A DNA stretch of 64,000 nt from an uncultured Phaeodactylibacter sp. (GTDB lineage Bacteria > Bacteroidota > Bacteroidia > Chitinophagales > Saprospiraceae), in contig CAJXNH010000002.1 in NCBI GenBank assembly GCA_913057245.1, forward strand, positions 124,001 to 188,000, written 5' to 3'. The notes under the pieces were generated by a model. It saw only the letters and a program-made list of their open reading frames with translations. It had not been told where the DNA came from and did no database searches. Both the position numbers and the translations under genes were made by a program. Shown here piece by piece: positions 17,953 to 27,102 of the stretch (within the stretch, counting starts at the first letter, position 1; every line of letters begins with the position of its first letter).

Positions 17953-19603
17953 ATGAAAAGCTTTACACTCCCATTGCTCTGCCTGATGCTAGTCTTCAGT
18001 GCAGGTGCAGTACAAGCCAGGGGGGATGCTTATCCCGCTCACAGCCCTGGAGATGAAATAATAGCCGACTTCGTCCCGGAGGACGATGTCAAAGTCCAAG
18101 GTGTCGTCGTCGATAGTGGGGGGGAGCCTCTTATCGGCGTTAACGTCAGGTGGTGAGCAGTACTTCCGTGGCTACTTCGGCCGTCTGAACTATAAGTTCA
18201 TGGATCGTTACATGATTGGCGCCAGCTACCATTACGATGGTTCTTCGATTTTTACCGAGGATTTCCGTTGGGGTAACTTCCTGGCCCTTTCTGCGGGCTG
18301 GGTAGTCTCAGATGAGCCCTTCCTGGTCAACAATGAAGTTATCAACTTCCTGAAGTTTCGGGGTAGCTTTGGCCAGACCGGTAACTCCGCGATTAGCCAG
18401 CAGGCCACGGCTACAACTTATGCCCAATGGGGCCGTTATGGGGACACCGGTGCTGGTGACCTTCTTAGCTCAATTGCCAACACAGCCGTTACCTGGGAAA
18501 CCACAGATGCCTACGATGTAGGTGCGGACTTTGAATTATTCGAAGGTCGCGTAAGCGGTACTGTGAGCTATTACGTGCAGGATGTGCGCGATATGCTATT
18601 CCAGGTGCCCATCCCTCAATCATCCGGTATTTTCAATAGCAATCCTACGATTTGGGACAATATTGGAGATATGCAGAACCGTGGCTGGGAAATCGAGTTG
18701 AATACGGTAAATATTGACCGTGGTGATTTCCAGTGGAAAATGGGCATCAACTTTGCAACTAATGAGAATCAGGTCACCCGGTTATCAGGAGAAGAAGCTG
18801 AGATTTATAACGTGAATAGCAATGCTTTGGTTACCCGGGAAGGTGATCAGGTCGGATTCTTCCGTCTTGCCCGCTATGCTGGCATCCATCCGGAAGGCGG
18901 TTATGAGCTGATCGAGGAGATGGACCTGGAGCAGTTCGAAGCAACCGGTGAGCGGGTGCCGACGGGCAACCTGATTCCTGCCACCCGTTCTAACCTGCAA
19001 ACGCACCTGTTTGACAATACAGATAAAGGCAGCCTTCCGACCTTCTTTGGTGGGTTTAACAACAGCTTCACTTACAAGAACTTTAGCCTCAGCGCCCTGA
19101 TCAGCTTCTCCGGAGGCAACTACATTTACGATGTAGCCCGGGAGAACTCCGTTTATGTAAACGGTGCCAAGCCCTACCGTGAGGAGATCGTAGGCAACTA
19201 CTGGCAGAACCCAGGCGATGATGCTGAGTTCCCGGCGCTAAACTGGAATCAGCGCTACGACGTGATTAACGAAGATGGAACCATAGACGAGAACGTACGT
19301 TTTGATCCTCGCCGTGCCGGTCAGGCGCATGATAAATTCTTACAGAAAGGGGATTTTATCCGTGTGCGTGCGCTGTCCTTTTTCTATAACTTACCACGAG
19401 GTGTTGCAGAGTCTCTGCGCATGCAGAACATTCGCCTTGGCTTTACAGGCAATAACCTGTTCACCATTACCGGATACGAAGGCTATGGCCCTGAGGTGGT
19501 TAATCTGGGAGAAGCCGCAGACCGTAACCTTGGACAGGTTTGGGCAGGCGTTCAATTGCCACAGTTGAAGTCTTATAACTTTAGCCTGAACGTTACTTTC
19601 TAA
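17953..19603 (+). pseudogene. susC: SusC-type TonB-dependent receptor with large internal deletion
   Basis: Outer-membrane glycan importer of the SusC/RagA type, broken. The first 67 codons hold a signal peptide and the start of the carboxypeptidase-like N-terminal domain (KVQGVVVDSGGEPLIGVNV). At about 18140-18155 the sequence jumps to the last part of the beta-barrel in another frame (YFRGYFGRLNYKFMDRYMIGA), which continues for about 485 residues to a normal end (LKSYNFSLNVTF). A full SusC has about 1000 residues; roughly 450-500, comprising the plug, TonB-interaction region and half the barrel, are missing. Both the deletion and the frame change should abolish function. The partner SusD directly downstream is intact. 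Confidence 0.88.
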
Positions 19604-19669
19604 GATCATTAGGATTTCGGGGGAGTCAATCCCCCGGTCCTTTCATTTTTTCGATAAAAATAGTAAGCC

Positions 19670-21214
19670 ATGAAAAGCTTTAAAATAAAAAACTGGTTTA
19701 TAGCACTGCTGGTCCTTGGGCTGGTCAGCTGCGATAACGAAGACTTTTTTGAATTGACCAATCCACCGGAGGCACCCTGGCAGTCGCTGGAAGAGTTGGA
19801 AAAGGCACCAATTGGTGCTTACTATACCCTTTCGGGCAATGGCGGTTTCCGCGTAATTTTCTCTGCCGAGCGCATTGCAGGTGAGGCCTACGCCGATGGT
19901 ATAAACCTGGCCAATACGGAATTTGGCTTCCCTGTTGATGTGGATACGGAAGATATGTACAATCGTGCTATTGAGGGGACTAGTATTGGCCTGTTTGACA
20001 ATGCTGTTTTCCGTAATTGCTATTTTGCTATCGGTCATGCCAACGGTGCATTAGACTTTATCGCTGCCAACGATGGGGTGCCCTTTCCAGAAGAAGGACC
20101 GGATGCAACCCACCGTATAGAAGGTGAGCTCCGCTTTGTACGTGCCCTTGCTTATTTTTATTTGGCCCGTATCTACTGCCCGGCTTATCCCGACGATACG
20201 CCCCGTCTTCCGTTCCGGACCAATCAGGCTACAAACTTTGATGAGGCTAAATCTTCTGCCATTGCTTCTGCGAACGACATTTATGACTTTGTAGTAGCGG
20301 ATCTTATTGAGGCAAAAAGACTCCTTCCTGAGCGTTATGATGCCTCTATCCACCCGGAAGCCTATGCTGATGGTCGGGCCAATAAGTTTGCGGCGGCGGC
20401 CCTGCTGGCGAAGGTATATTTCCAAATGGGTTTATATGACGAGGCATTGGCTGAAGCCAACTTTGTAATTGAGGAGAATGGCGGTGACTATGACCTTTCG
20501 GAAGAGCCCATTGAAGCCTTTAATAAGACTGGTCCGGTTCGTGGTAAGGAGGTGATCTGGTACTACGCCCTTTGGGCGGGTGATGGCCTCGGTGGCTCCA
20601 GTAACTGGAAGCACCCGCGCCGCTTCGCCTGGTATAATGCCAGCCGTGAACGCGCCGGCGGATTGGAGGACAACGGCAGCCGGTTTATGGTTTGTAGTGA
20701 TGCATTCCTGGAAGCAGCGGGCTGGCAGAACCCTGATGGTACAGAAAGTGCAGACGCAGCCAATGACTTGCGTTACCAGCAGTTATTCATCCGTGTGCCA
20801 GCGGATGAGGATCCTCGTTTCGAACCTACTCGTGACTACGTATGGAACGATAAGTACTACAGAGCTGGTGACCGCCTCACTAACCTGCCTATACTCCGCC
20901 TTGCAGACATCGTGCTGCTGCGTGCGTTCCTCCGTGCTGATGCAGGCGATAATGCTGGTGCCCGCGCTGACCTGAATATGGTTCGCAACCGCGCTGGTCT
21001 CGGTGACTACGATGGCAGCGATGCCGATCTGATCAATGCGATCCACAACGAGCGCTTCAAGGAAATGGCCTTCGAAGGCGACCGTTTCTGGTACCTGCAG
21101 GGGGCCCGCGTGGATATTCCTGCCGGTGACCGTGATGGTGGCGCTATTCCATGGGATAGCCCACTGTACTCAGAAATTCCTGACTTTGAGGTAGAACTCA
21201 ACGACGGATTTTAA
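19670..21214 (+). CDS. susD: SusD/RagB-type glycan-binding lipoprotein
   Basis: 514-residue surface lipoprotein that captures oligosaccharides and passes them to SusC. The lipobox is VLGLVSC. The fold is alpha-helical with TPR-like repeats (RFVRALAYFYLARIYC, FAAAALLAKVYFQMG, LYDEALAEANFVI) and the conserved C-terminal RagB/SusD pattern (ILRLADIVLLRA, DLNMVRNRAGL, NERFKEMAFEGDRFW). It follows susC by 66 nt and is followed by a strong hairpin. The frame is intact although its receptor partner is destroyed. The substrate is unknown; the surrounding enzymes point to a sulfated xylose/galactose/fucose/uronate polymer. Confidence 0.95.
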   Translation: MKSFKIKNWFIALLVLGLVSCDNEDFFELTNPPEAPWQSLEELEKAPIGAYYTLSGNGGFRVIFSAERIAGEAYADGINLANTEFGFPVDVDTEDMYNRAIEGTSIGLFDNAVFRNCYFAIGHANGALDFIAANDGVPFPEEGPDATHRIEGELRFVRALAYFYLARIYCPAYPDDTPRLPFRTNQATNFDEAKSSAIASANDIYDFVVADLIEAKRLLPERYDASIHPEAYADGRANKFAAAALLAKVYFQMGLYDEALAEANFVIEENGGDYDLSEEPIEAFNKTGPVRGKEVIWYYALWAGDGLGGSSNWKHPRRFAWYNASRERAGGLEDNGSRFMVCSDAFLEAAGWQNPDGTESADAANDLRYQQLFIRVPADEDPRFEPTRDYVWNDKYYRAGDRLTNLPILRLADIVLLRAFLRADAGDNAGARADLNMVRNRAGLGDYDGSDADLINAIHNERFKEMAFEGDRFWYLQGARVDIPAGDRDGGAIPWDSPLYSEIPDFEVELNDGF

Positions 21215-21252
21215 GATAGTTTTTTCATTATTTTGAGTTTAGTTGATTCATG

Positions 21253-21283
21253 GATGGGCTGATGGCTTTGCTGTCAGCCCATC
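21253..21283 (+). terminator. Hairpin terminator after susD
   Basis: GATGGGCTGA and TCAGCCCATC form a perfect 10-bp stem with an 11-nt loop, 39 nt after the susD stop. No strong T-tract follows. It probably ends or attenuates the sigma/susCD transcript. Confidence 0.6.
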
Positions 21284-21370
21284 TTCATGAAATAGAGGAT
21301 GTTCGTTTGCCCTGTTGCTCAGTCCTTGATATTTTGAGCCCGTATTATTGTTTGAAATTTAATTGATATG

Positions 21371-21438
21371 GCGTGCCTTTAGGTACGCTATATGGGTAAA
21401 AACTGGAATCTAAGTGAAATCCGTGCCGTAGGTACGGA
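21371..21438. repeat. REP/BIME-like pair of small hairpins
   Basis: Two related imperfect palindromes lie 31 nt apart: gCGTGCC-TTTA-GGTACGc (21371-21388) and tcCGTGCC-GTA-GGTACGga (21420-21438). Both have the CGTGCC/GGTACG core with one mismatch. This looks like the intergenic REP-type elements common in Bacteroidota, usually mobilised by a RAYT transposase elsewhere in the genome. An 11-nt direct repeat TATTTTGAGCC occurs on both sides (21330-21340 and 21545-21555). The rest of the 21215-21576 gene-free region holds only the susD terminator. Confidence 0.5.
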
Positions 21439-21576
21439 ATGTGTACTGCAATTTCGCACTAACGTATTCCACCCACGGCTATTCTTGGTAGACCAGGGTA
21501 CGAGCCTTATTCTTGAAGGATTTTCATAAGGACTTCCTCCTTATTATTTTGAGCCACCAAATAAAAACCATTGCCT

Positions 21577-23909
21577 ATGTTCTCCACCGCCAACCTCCGC
21601 GCTTTCGGAGGCTTTCTCATTACCCTACTCTTGCTTACCGGATGTGAAAACGCTGAGCCTTCAGAGGCCGGAGAGCAAGCTGCTACCGAGGACACTACCG
21701 AATTCGTCTCCCTGACCTCAGACCAAACCGGCATCGACTTCGCTAACAACCTGCCGGAAGATGCCTACCGCAACATCATGCGTTATCAGTACTTCTACAA
21801 TGGGGGGGGGCGTCGCCATCGGTGATGTAAACGGAGACGGGCTACCGGATGTCTGCTTTTCTTCCAATACCGGAGCGCCCCGTCTGTACCTCAATCAGGG
21901 AGAGATGAAATTCCGCGAAGCCAAAAACGCCGGGCTCGATCTGCCTGCTAAAGCCACCTGGAATACCGGTATCAGTATGGTGGATGTTAATGGAGACGGC
22001 CACCTCGATATTTACCTCTGCCGCTCAGGCAACCTGCAGTTGGCCAACCGAATGAACCTCCTTTACATCAATAAAGGAGACGGCACCTTCAAGGAACGGG
22101 CGGCCCTGTTTGGGCTGAATGACCCGGGCTATTCCGTGCAAGCCGACTTTTTCGACTACGATAAAGATGGCGACCTGGATATATACCTCGCCAACCACGG
22201 CATCAACTTTTACGGGCGCGACCCACAGGGCAATGTTTCCAATGCGCCTGATCAGTACTCGGGCGATAAGCTTTACCGCAACGACGGCGACCGCTTTACC
22301 AACGTCACCAAAGAAGCCGGTATTTTGGAGCGGGCATACAGCTACGGGCTGGGTGTTGGTATTGGCGACCTGAATCAGGATGGCTGGGACGATATTTACG
22401 TGTCCAATGACTTCTTTGAGCACGATTACCTGTACTGGAATCAGGGCGACGGCACTTTCCGGGAGGGGATCAAAACGGCGGCTCGTCAGACTTCCTACTT
22501 CGGCATGGGCAACACTATTACCGACTTTAATAACGATCAGCTACTGGATGTGATGGTGGTGGACATGACCGCCGAAGACCACTATCGCCGCCACGCCAAC
22601 CTCGCGGGGCTGAGCTATGAGAAATTTTGGGACTTTGTAGACAAGGGCTACCACTATCAGTACATGTTCAACAGCCTCAATATCAACAATGGCAATGCTA
22701 CTTTCAGCAATCAGGCGCAACTGGCGGGCATCGCTCAGACCGACTGGAGCTGGGCACCGCTGGCGGCCGATTTTAATAACGATGGGCGGACCGATCTCTA
22801 CATTACCAACGGGCTACGCAAGGATGTCCTCAATCTCGACTTCATCAACAACATCGACAAGCGCTTCGCCAAATACATCGGTATCAATGGGCAACTCCCG
22901 GAAGACCGCTTTGTGGAAATGCTGCAGACCATGCCTCCCGAAAAAGTGAGCAACTTCTTCTACCGAAACGAAGGAGACCTACGCTTTGAAGATGTCCGGG
23001 ATCAATGGGGCGCAAATACCCCTTCCTTCTCCACAGGGGCCGCTTATGCCGACCTCGATCAGGACGGCGATCTTGATCTTGTCGTCAACAACATTGACGC
23101 CCCCGCCTTCGTCTTCGAAAACCAAAAGACCGAAGGCCCCTTCCTGCGCATTGAACTACAGGGGCAGGGCAGGAATAAATTTGGCTGGGGCGCGAAAGTC
23201 CGGGTCACTTCCGGTGAGGCGACGCAATTGCAGCAGCAGTATCCCATCCGTGGGTATCAGTCTTCCGTGGAGCCGGTATTGCACTTTGGGTTTCCCGCTG
23301 ATGCCCCGGTAAGGGTAGAGGTGTAATGGGCCGATGGGAAAGTCACCATTTTAGATAATGTACAATCCAATCAAACCCTGCAAATCGATCAAAAATCAGC
23401 AGGAGCCGCATCTTCAGCTGGTCAGCGTGAAAAAAGCCTATCCATCCTATACCGACTACGCCCGGGCCACGGTGCAGGACATCTTCACCGCCCCGGCATT
23501 GGCGAAAGCCCAAAAGGCAGAAGCCCAAACCTTTGCCAGCCTGTACCTTGAAAATAAAGGCAACGGGCAGTTTGAAGCCCGTCCTTTGCCCCGCCCCGCA
23601 CAGGTGAGCCCGATAATGGATATGGCTATAGACGATTACAATGGGGATGGTTCGATGGACATAATCATAGCAGGCAACCTGTACGGCTTTGAGTACCGGA
23701 CCGCCCGCGCCGATGCCGGTAACGGTTTGCTGATGCTGGGGGACGGGCAGGGGCATTTTGAGCCACAGTCTATATCCGAAAGCGGCATTTTCCTGCCCGG
23801 CGATGTCAAAGCACTGGCTCCTTTGCAGTATCAGGGCAAAACAGGCTTGCTGATTGGCCAAAACGATGGGCCTGTAGCGTTACTGCTGCTCAAAAAAGCT
23901 TTGCAGTAA
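21577..23909 (+). pseudogene. FG-GAP/VCBS-ASPIC (CRTAC1-like) lipoprotein, multiply broken
   Basis: Outer-surface repeat lipoprotein often found next to SusCD. The ATG at 21577 gives a lipoprotein signal (LLLTGC). A run of nine G at 21792-21800 puts the following calcium-binding repeats out of frame; with eight G the frame would read YNGGGVAIGDVNGDG. The second frame carries at least seven FG-GAP repeats (DVNGDG, DYDKDGDLD, DFNNDGRTD, DLDQDGDLD) and an ASPIC end (PIRGYQSSVEPVLHFG). It stops at a TAA (23324-23326) where VEVQWADGK would be expected. From about 23390 a third frame carries the far C-terminal part (YARATVQDIF, then DMAIDDYNGDG). A large part between is missing compared with full-length relatives of about 1100 residues. 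Confidence 0.85.
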
Positions 23910-23934
23910 CCACCTAACCTTTCAAAACGAAGCA

Positions 23935-25065
23935 ATGGAAAGAAGATCATTCCTGGAAAAAATAGCCGCCTCCGGATTGGGAGCGATGGCGCTTCCCGCC
24001 TGGATGCATGGGCAATCGAACAGCACTTTGCCCTTTTCAACTGCTGATCCGGAAGTACAACCCACCGCCGCACAGCAGGCCTGGATGGACATGGGCTTCG
24101 GGCTCTTCATCCACTTCGGCATCAATACCTACTACGACACGGAGTGGAGCGACGGCACTCTGGACCCGGTGAAGTTCAATCCCACCAAGCTGGATACCGA
24201 TCAGTGGTGTGCCACGGCTAAGGCAGCGGGCATGAAGTACGTCGTGCTCATCACCAAGCACCACGATGGCTTCTGTCTTTGGCCCACGAAGCAAACAAAG
24301 TATTCCGTCAGCGCAACGCCCTGGAAAGGCGACCTGGTGGCAGAAGTCGTCAATTCCGCCGAAAAACACGGGCTGAAGGTTGGCTTTTACTACTCCCTTT
24401 GGGACCGGCACGAAAAGAGCCACGATACAGACGAGTGGGCCTACATCGACTTCATGAAGCGGCAGTTGGAAGAACTACTGACCGGCTATGGGCCCATCGT
24501 GGAAATGTGGTTTGACGGCTTTTGGAAAAAACAGCAAACCGGTTGGTCAAAGAAAAATAAGGAACTGGAAGGCGAGGCCGAAAAGCAAGCCTTCAACGCC
24601 GCCCGCAATCAAAAATTCATTGAGGCCTGGCGTATGGAAGGTGCCTACCGCTGGCAGATGGACCATGTCTATCAGTTCATCAAAAGCCTGCAGCCGGATT
24701 GCCTGGTCATGAATAACTCCACCACTGCTTATCCCGGCGTGCCCCTGCATCCGGTTGATATCCGCAGCGGCGAGAAGTACACCGAAGTGGCGGATGACCA
24801 GAAAGTCTGGAACTGGCTGGGCAAAGACCGCTACCTGCCGCTTCAAATTGAGACCACGATGTCCACCAAAGGTGACAAAAAATTCCCTTCCGGCAATTGG
24901 TTCTGGCACGATTGGGACACGTCGGTGCTGGAAAAGGAGAAAATCCTGCACTACCTGAGCGTAGCTCAAAAGATGAAAGCCAACCTGCTGCTCAACGTAG
25001 GCCCAAGTGATCAGGGGCTGCTGCGGGAGGAGGATGAGCGGACGCTGAAAGGATTACGGAGCTAA
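23935..25065 (+). CDS. GH29 alpha-L-fucosidase, secreted
   Basis: 376-residue exo-fucosidase that removes alpha-L-fucose from glycan ends. It has a Tat-like start (MERRSFLEKIAASGLGAMA), the GH29 block GFGLFIHFGINTY, KHHDGF at 108-113, and the nucleophile Asp194 in EMWFDGFW. It ends in LLLNVGPSDQGLL, which is the end of the catalytic domain; no extra C-terminal domains follow, so it is a short form. It lies 25 nt after the broken ASPIC gene and 10 nt before the next gene, in the plus-strand PUL run. It seems intact. Confidence 0.92.
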   Translation: MERRSFLEKIAASGLGAMALPAWMHGQSNSTLPFSTADPEVQPTAAQQAWMDMGFGLFIHFGINTYYDTEWSDGTLDPVKFNPTKLDTDQWCATAKAAGMKYVVLITKHHDGFCLWPTKQTKYSVSATPWKGDLVAEVVNSAEKHGLKVGFYYSLWDRHEKSHDTDEWAYIDFMKRQLEELLTGYGPIVEMWFDGFWKKQQTGWSKKNKELEGEAEKQAFNAARNQKFIEAWRMEGAYRWQMDHVYQFIKSLQPDCLVMNNSTTAYPGVPLHPVDIRSGEKYTEVADDQKVWNWLGKDRYLPLQIETTMSTKGDKKFPSGNWFWHDWDTSVLEKEKILHYLSVAQKMKANLLLNVGPSDQGLLREEDERTLKGLRS

Positions 25066-25075
25066 AAACCGAGTG

Positions 25076-26017
25076 ATGAAAAACGTTTGCCAATACTGGA
25101 TATTTGCGTTATTGTTATGCAGCAGCTTGCTTCAGAGCACCGCACAGGAAGGCATTCTGCTGGAAGCCGAAAGCTTTCTGTACCCCGGCGGCTGGGTGGT
25201 AGACCCACAGTTCGTGCAGCAAATGGGCTCTCCCTACCTGATGGCGCACGGTATGGGGCAGCCGGTGGACCCTGCAAAAACTGCAGTTAAAATCGATAAA
25301 TCAGGGACTTATAATGTCTGGGCACGTACCAAAAATTGGGCACCGGGCAATTGGGACCCGCCCGGGCAGTTTCTCATACAGGTGAACGGTACAGTACTTC
25401 CGGACACGCTGGGTAGAACACCAGGCTGGGGCTGGGAATACGCGGGGAAGGCTAAGCTGGCATCAAGAGAAACCACGCTGGAATTAATCGACCTGACCGG
25501 CTTCAATGGCCGCTGCGATGCCATATTCCTCAGTCAGGGAGAGGTGCCGCCGCCCGACTACGGCAAAAAGCTAGCCGAATGGCGCCGCCAAATGCATCAG
25601 GAACCTTTGGCTCCGGAAAGGGAGAAATCCTATGACTTGGTGGTGACCGGTGGCGGCATTGCAGGTTGTGCGGCTGCCATTGGCGCAGCCGAGCAAGGCT
25701 TAAAAGTCGCGCTGATTCACGATCGCCCCGTGTTGGGTGGAAATGCCAGCAGCGAAATCCGGATGCACACCCTCGGGATTTACGGAAAATTCGAACGCAT
25801 ACTTCGCCTGCTGGACACCGAGCACTACCCAAATGGCTCTGCGGAAGCCAAAAAGGATCAGGAGAAGCGGGACAAGAACGTCAAAGCCTGTAAAGATATC
25901 GACCTCTTTCTCAACTGGCTTGCCTATGATGCCGTATCCGAAGACCGCACCATTCAATACGTGGACGCCCGACATACATGGGACTTAATCGAATCGCAGC
26001 AATGGACAAGGCCTTGA
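25076..26017 (+). pseudogene. FAD-dependent oxidoreductase with sugar-binding-like N-terminus, truncated
   Basis: Secreted protein with a signal peptide, a jelly-roll-like domain of about 140 residues (ILLEAESFLYPGGWVVD to LTGFNGRCDAIFLS) and the beginning of an FAD-dependent oxidoreductase domain (LVVTGGGIAGCAAAIGAAEQG, LGGNASSEIRMH). Domain order matches PUL-associated PF12831 proteins of well over 600 residues, but this one stops at 313 after IQYVDARHTWDL. The last dozen residues look unrelated to the family and overlap the start of the next gene, so the 3' half has been deleted. It is a paralogue of the broken oxidoreductase at the left edge. Confidence 0.75.
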
Positions 26018-27097
26018 TTTTCTTTCTGCTTCATTGCCTGTTGTGGCCTGGCTTGTTTTTGACTCCGGACCCACTGCCCGTTGCCGTGCATACCAGCATG
26101 CCGCAAGCCTTCGAAGGCATCCGGTCAACGGAAGAGGCATTCAGCGTATTCGACCCACAGCATGAACTGGAACACCCCGTTCAACTATGCCGGGATGCCG
26201 ATGGCGCCCCTCGCCTGTACTACTCGGACGGCAGCCATTGCGGTTGACGACCTCCGGGCATAGCCCCTACACACAGACCCTGCACAGCAAAAACACCCTC
26301 CTGCTCCTGTCCGCTCCATCCGAATTGGATGAAAAACAGCATCCGGATTTCCAGATTTCTGACCAACGCATTAACCCCTGGCATCTGCCCGACACCGCAC
26401 AGGCCCGGGATTTTGAGCTGGCCAACCGCTGGAAGTACGCCACGGAGCCTTTACAACCGGTAAGCGCACCCGCTGAAGATGAATTGGAAGCCTTTTGGGA
26501 GCAAAAGAAATACAGCGCTGCCTCCTGGCTGCTCATCCCCAAACAAGTGGAGCTGGCAAAAGAAACCGACCGGCAGCTGATTTGGAAAGCCCCGAATACC
26601 TGGGTAGCGGTCTGGCCCATAGGTACTGATTACTTTATGATTGACGCCTCTGTTGAAGCCATTGCCAAAGTGGAGGACAAAACCTGGCGAAGCGTACTGG
26701 AACAGTACATCGTCCTGGTTGTCACGGGGCAGCAGTCCGGGTACGCTCTGGAGGTACTGGAAGGAGCCGGTCATCCTGAGGTGAATGCCGTGCTGGCGAG
26801 CCTGAAAACCGCTAATTTGGAAACTCAGGGGCTCAAAAAGACCAAGACCCTCACTTACCAATCCACGCTGGGCGAAAAGCTGGAAATGACCTATCGCCCC
26901 GACCGCCTGAAAGCCTACGGGCGCATTGATGGCACACCTTTGGATTTTGAGAACTGGGCAGGGGCGCTGTGTATGAAAGCCCCTTTGTACGCATCAAAGA
27001 CGGCGTGATGGAGGTGGAAGACGGCACCGAAGGCTACCGCGTGTTTTTCCGGGACGGACAGCCCGTTTACGAATTACTGAACGAGAAAAACGACTAA
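26002..27097 (+). pseudogene. Secreted protein of unknown function, frameshifted
   Basis: The ATG at 26002 begins a signal-like stretch (ALIFFLLHCLLWPGLFL). Coding character then moves through three frames: the first to about 26245, the second to about 26965 (SAASWLLIPKQVELAKETD, WVAVWPIGTDYFMIDASVE), and the third from about 26965 to a TAA at 27095 (AVYESPFVRIKDGVMEVEDG, ending LLNEKND). Joined, it would be about 360 residues. No family is recognised. It sits between the truncated oxidoreductase and GH42, starting 6 nt before the GH42 ATG at 27103, so it was part of the PUL operon. At least two frameshifts mean it is not functional as read. Confidence 0.6.
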
Positions 27098-27102
27098 GGT
27101 CC

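Noticed and set aside
17953-18156. A separate 67-residue secreted peptide gene
   Set aside because: Its C-terminal part is the start of a SusC carboxypeptidase-like domain, and the remaining SusC barrel follows directly; it is the broken front end of susC.
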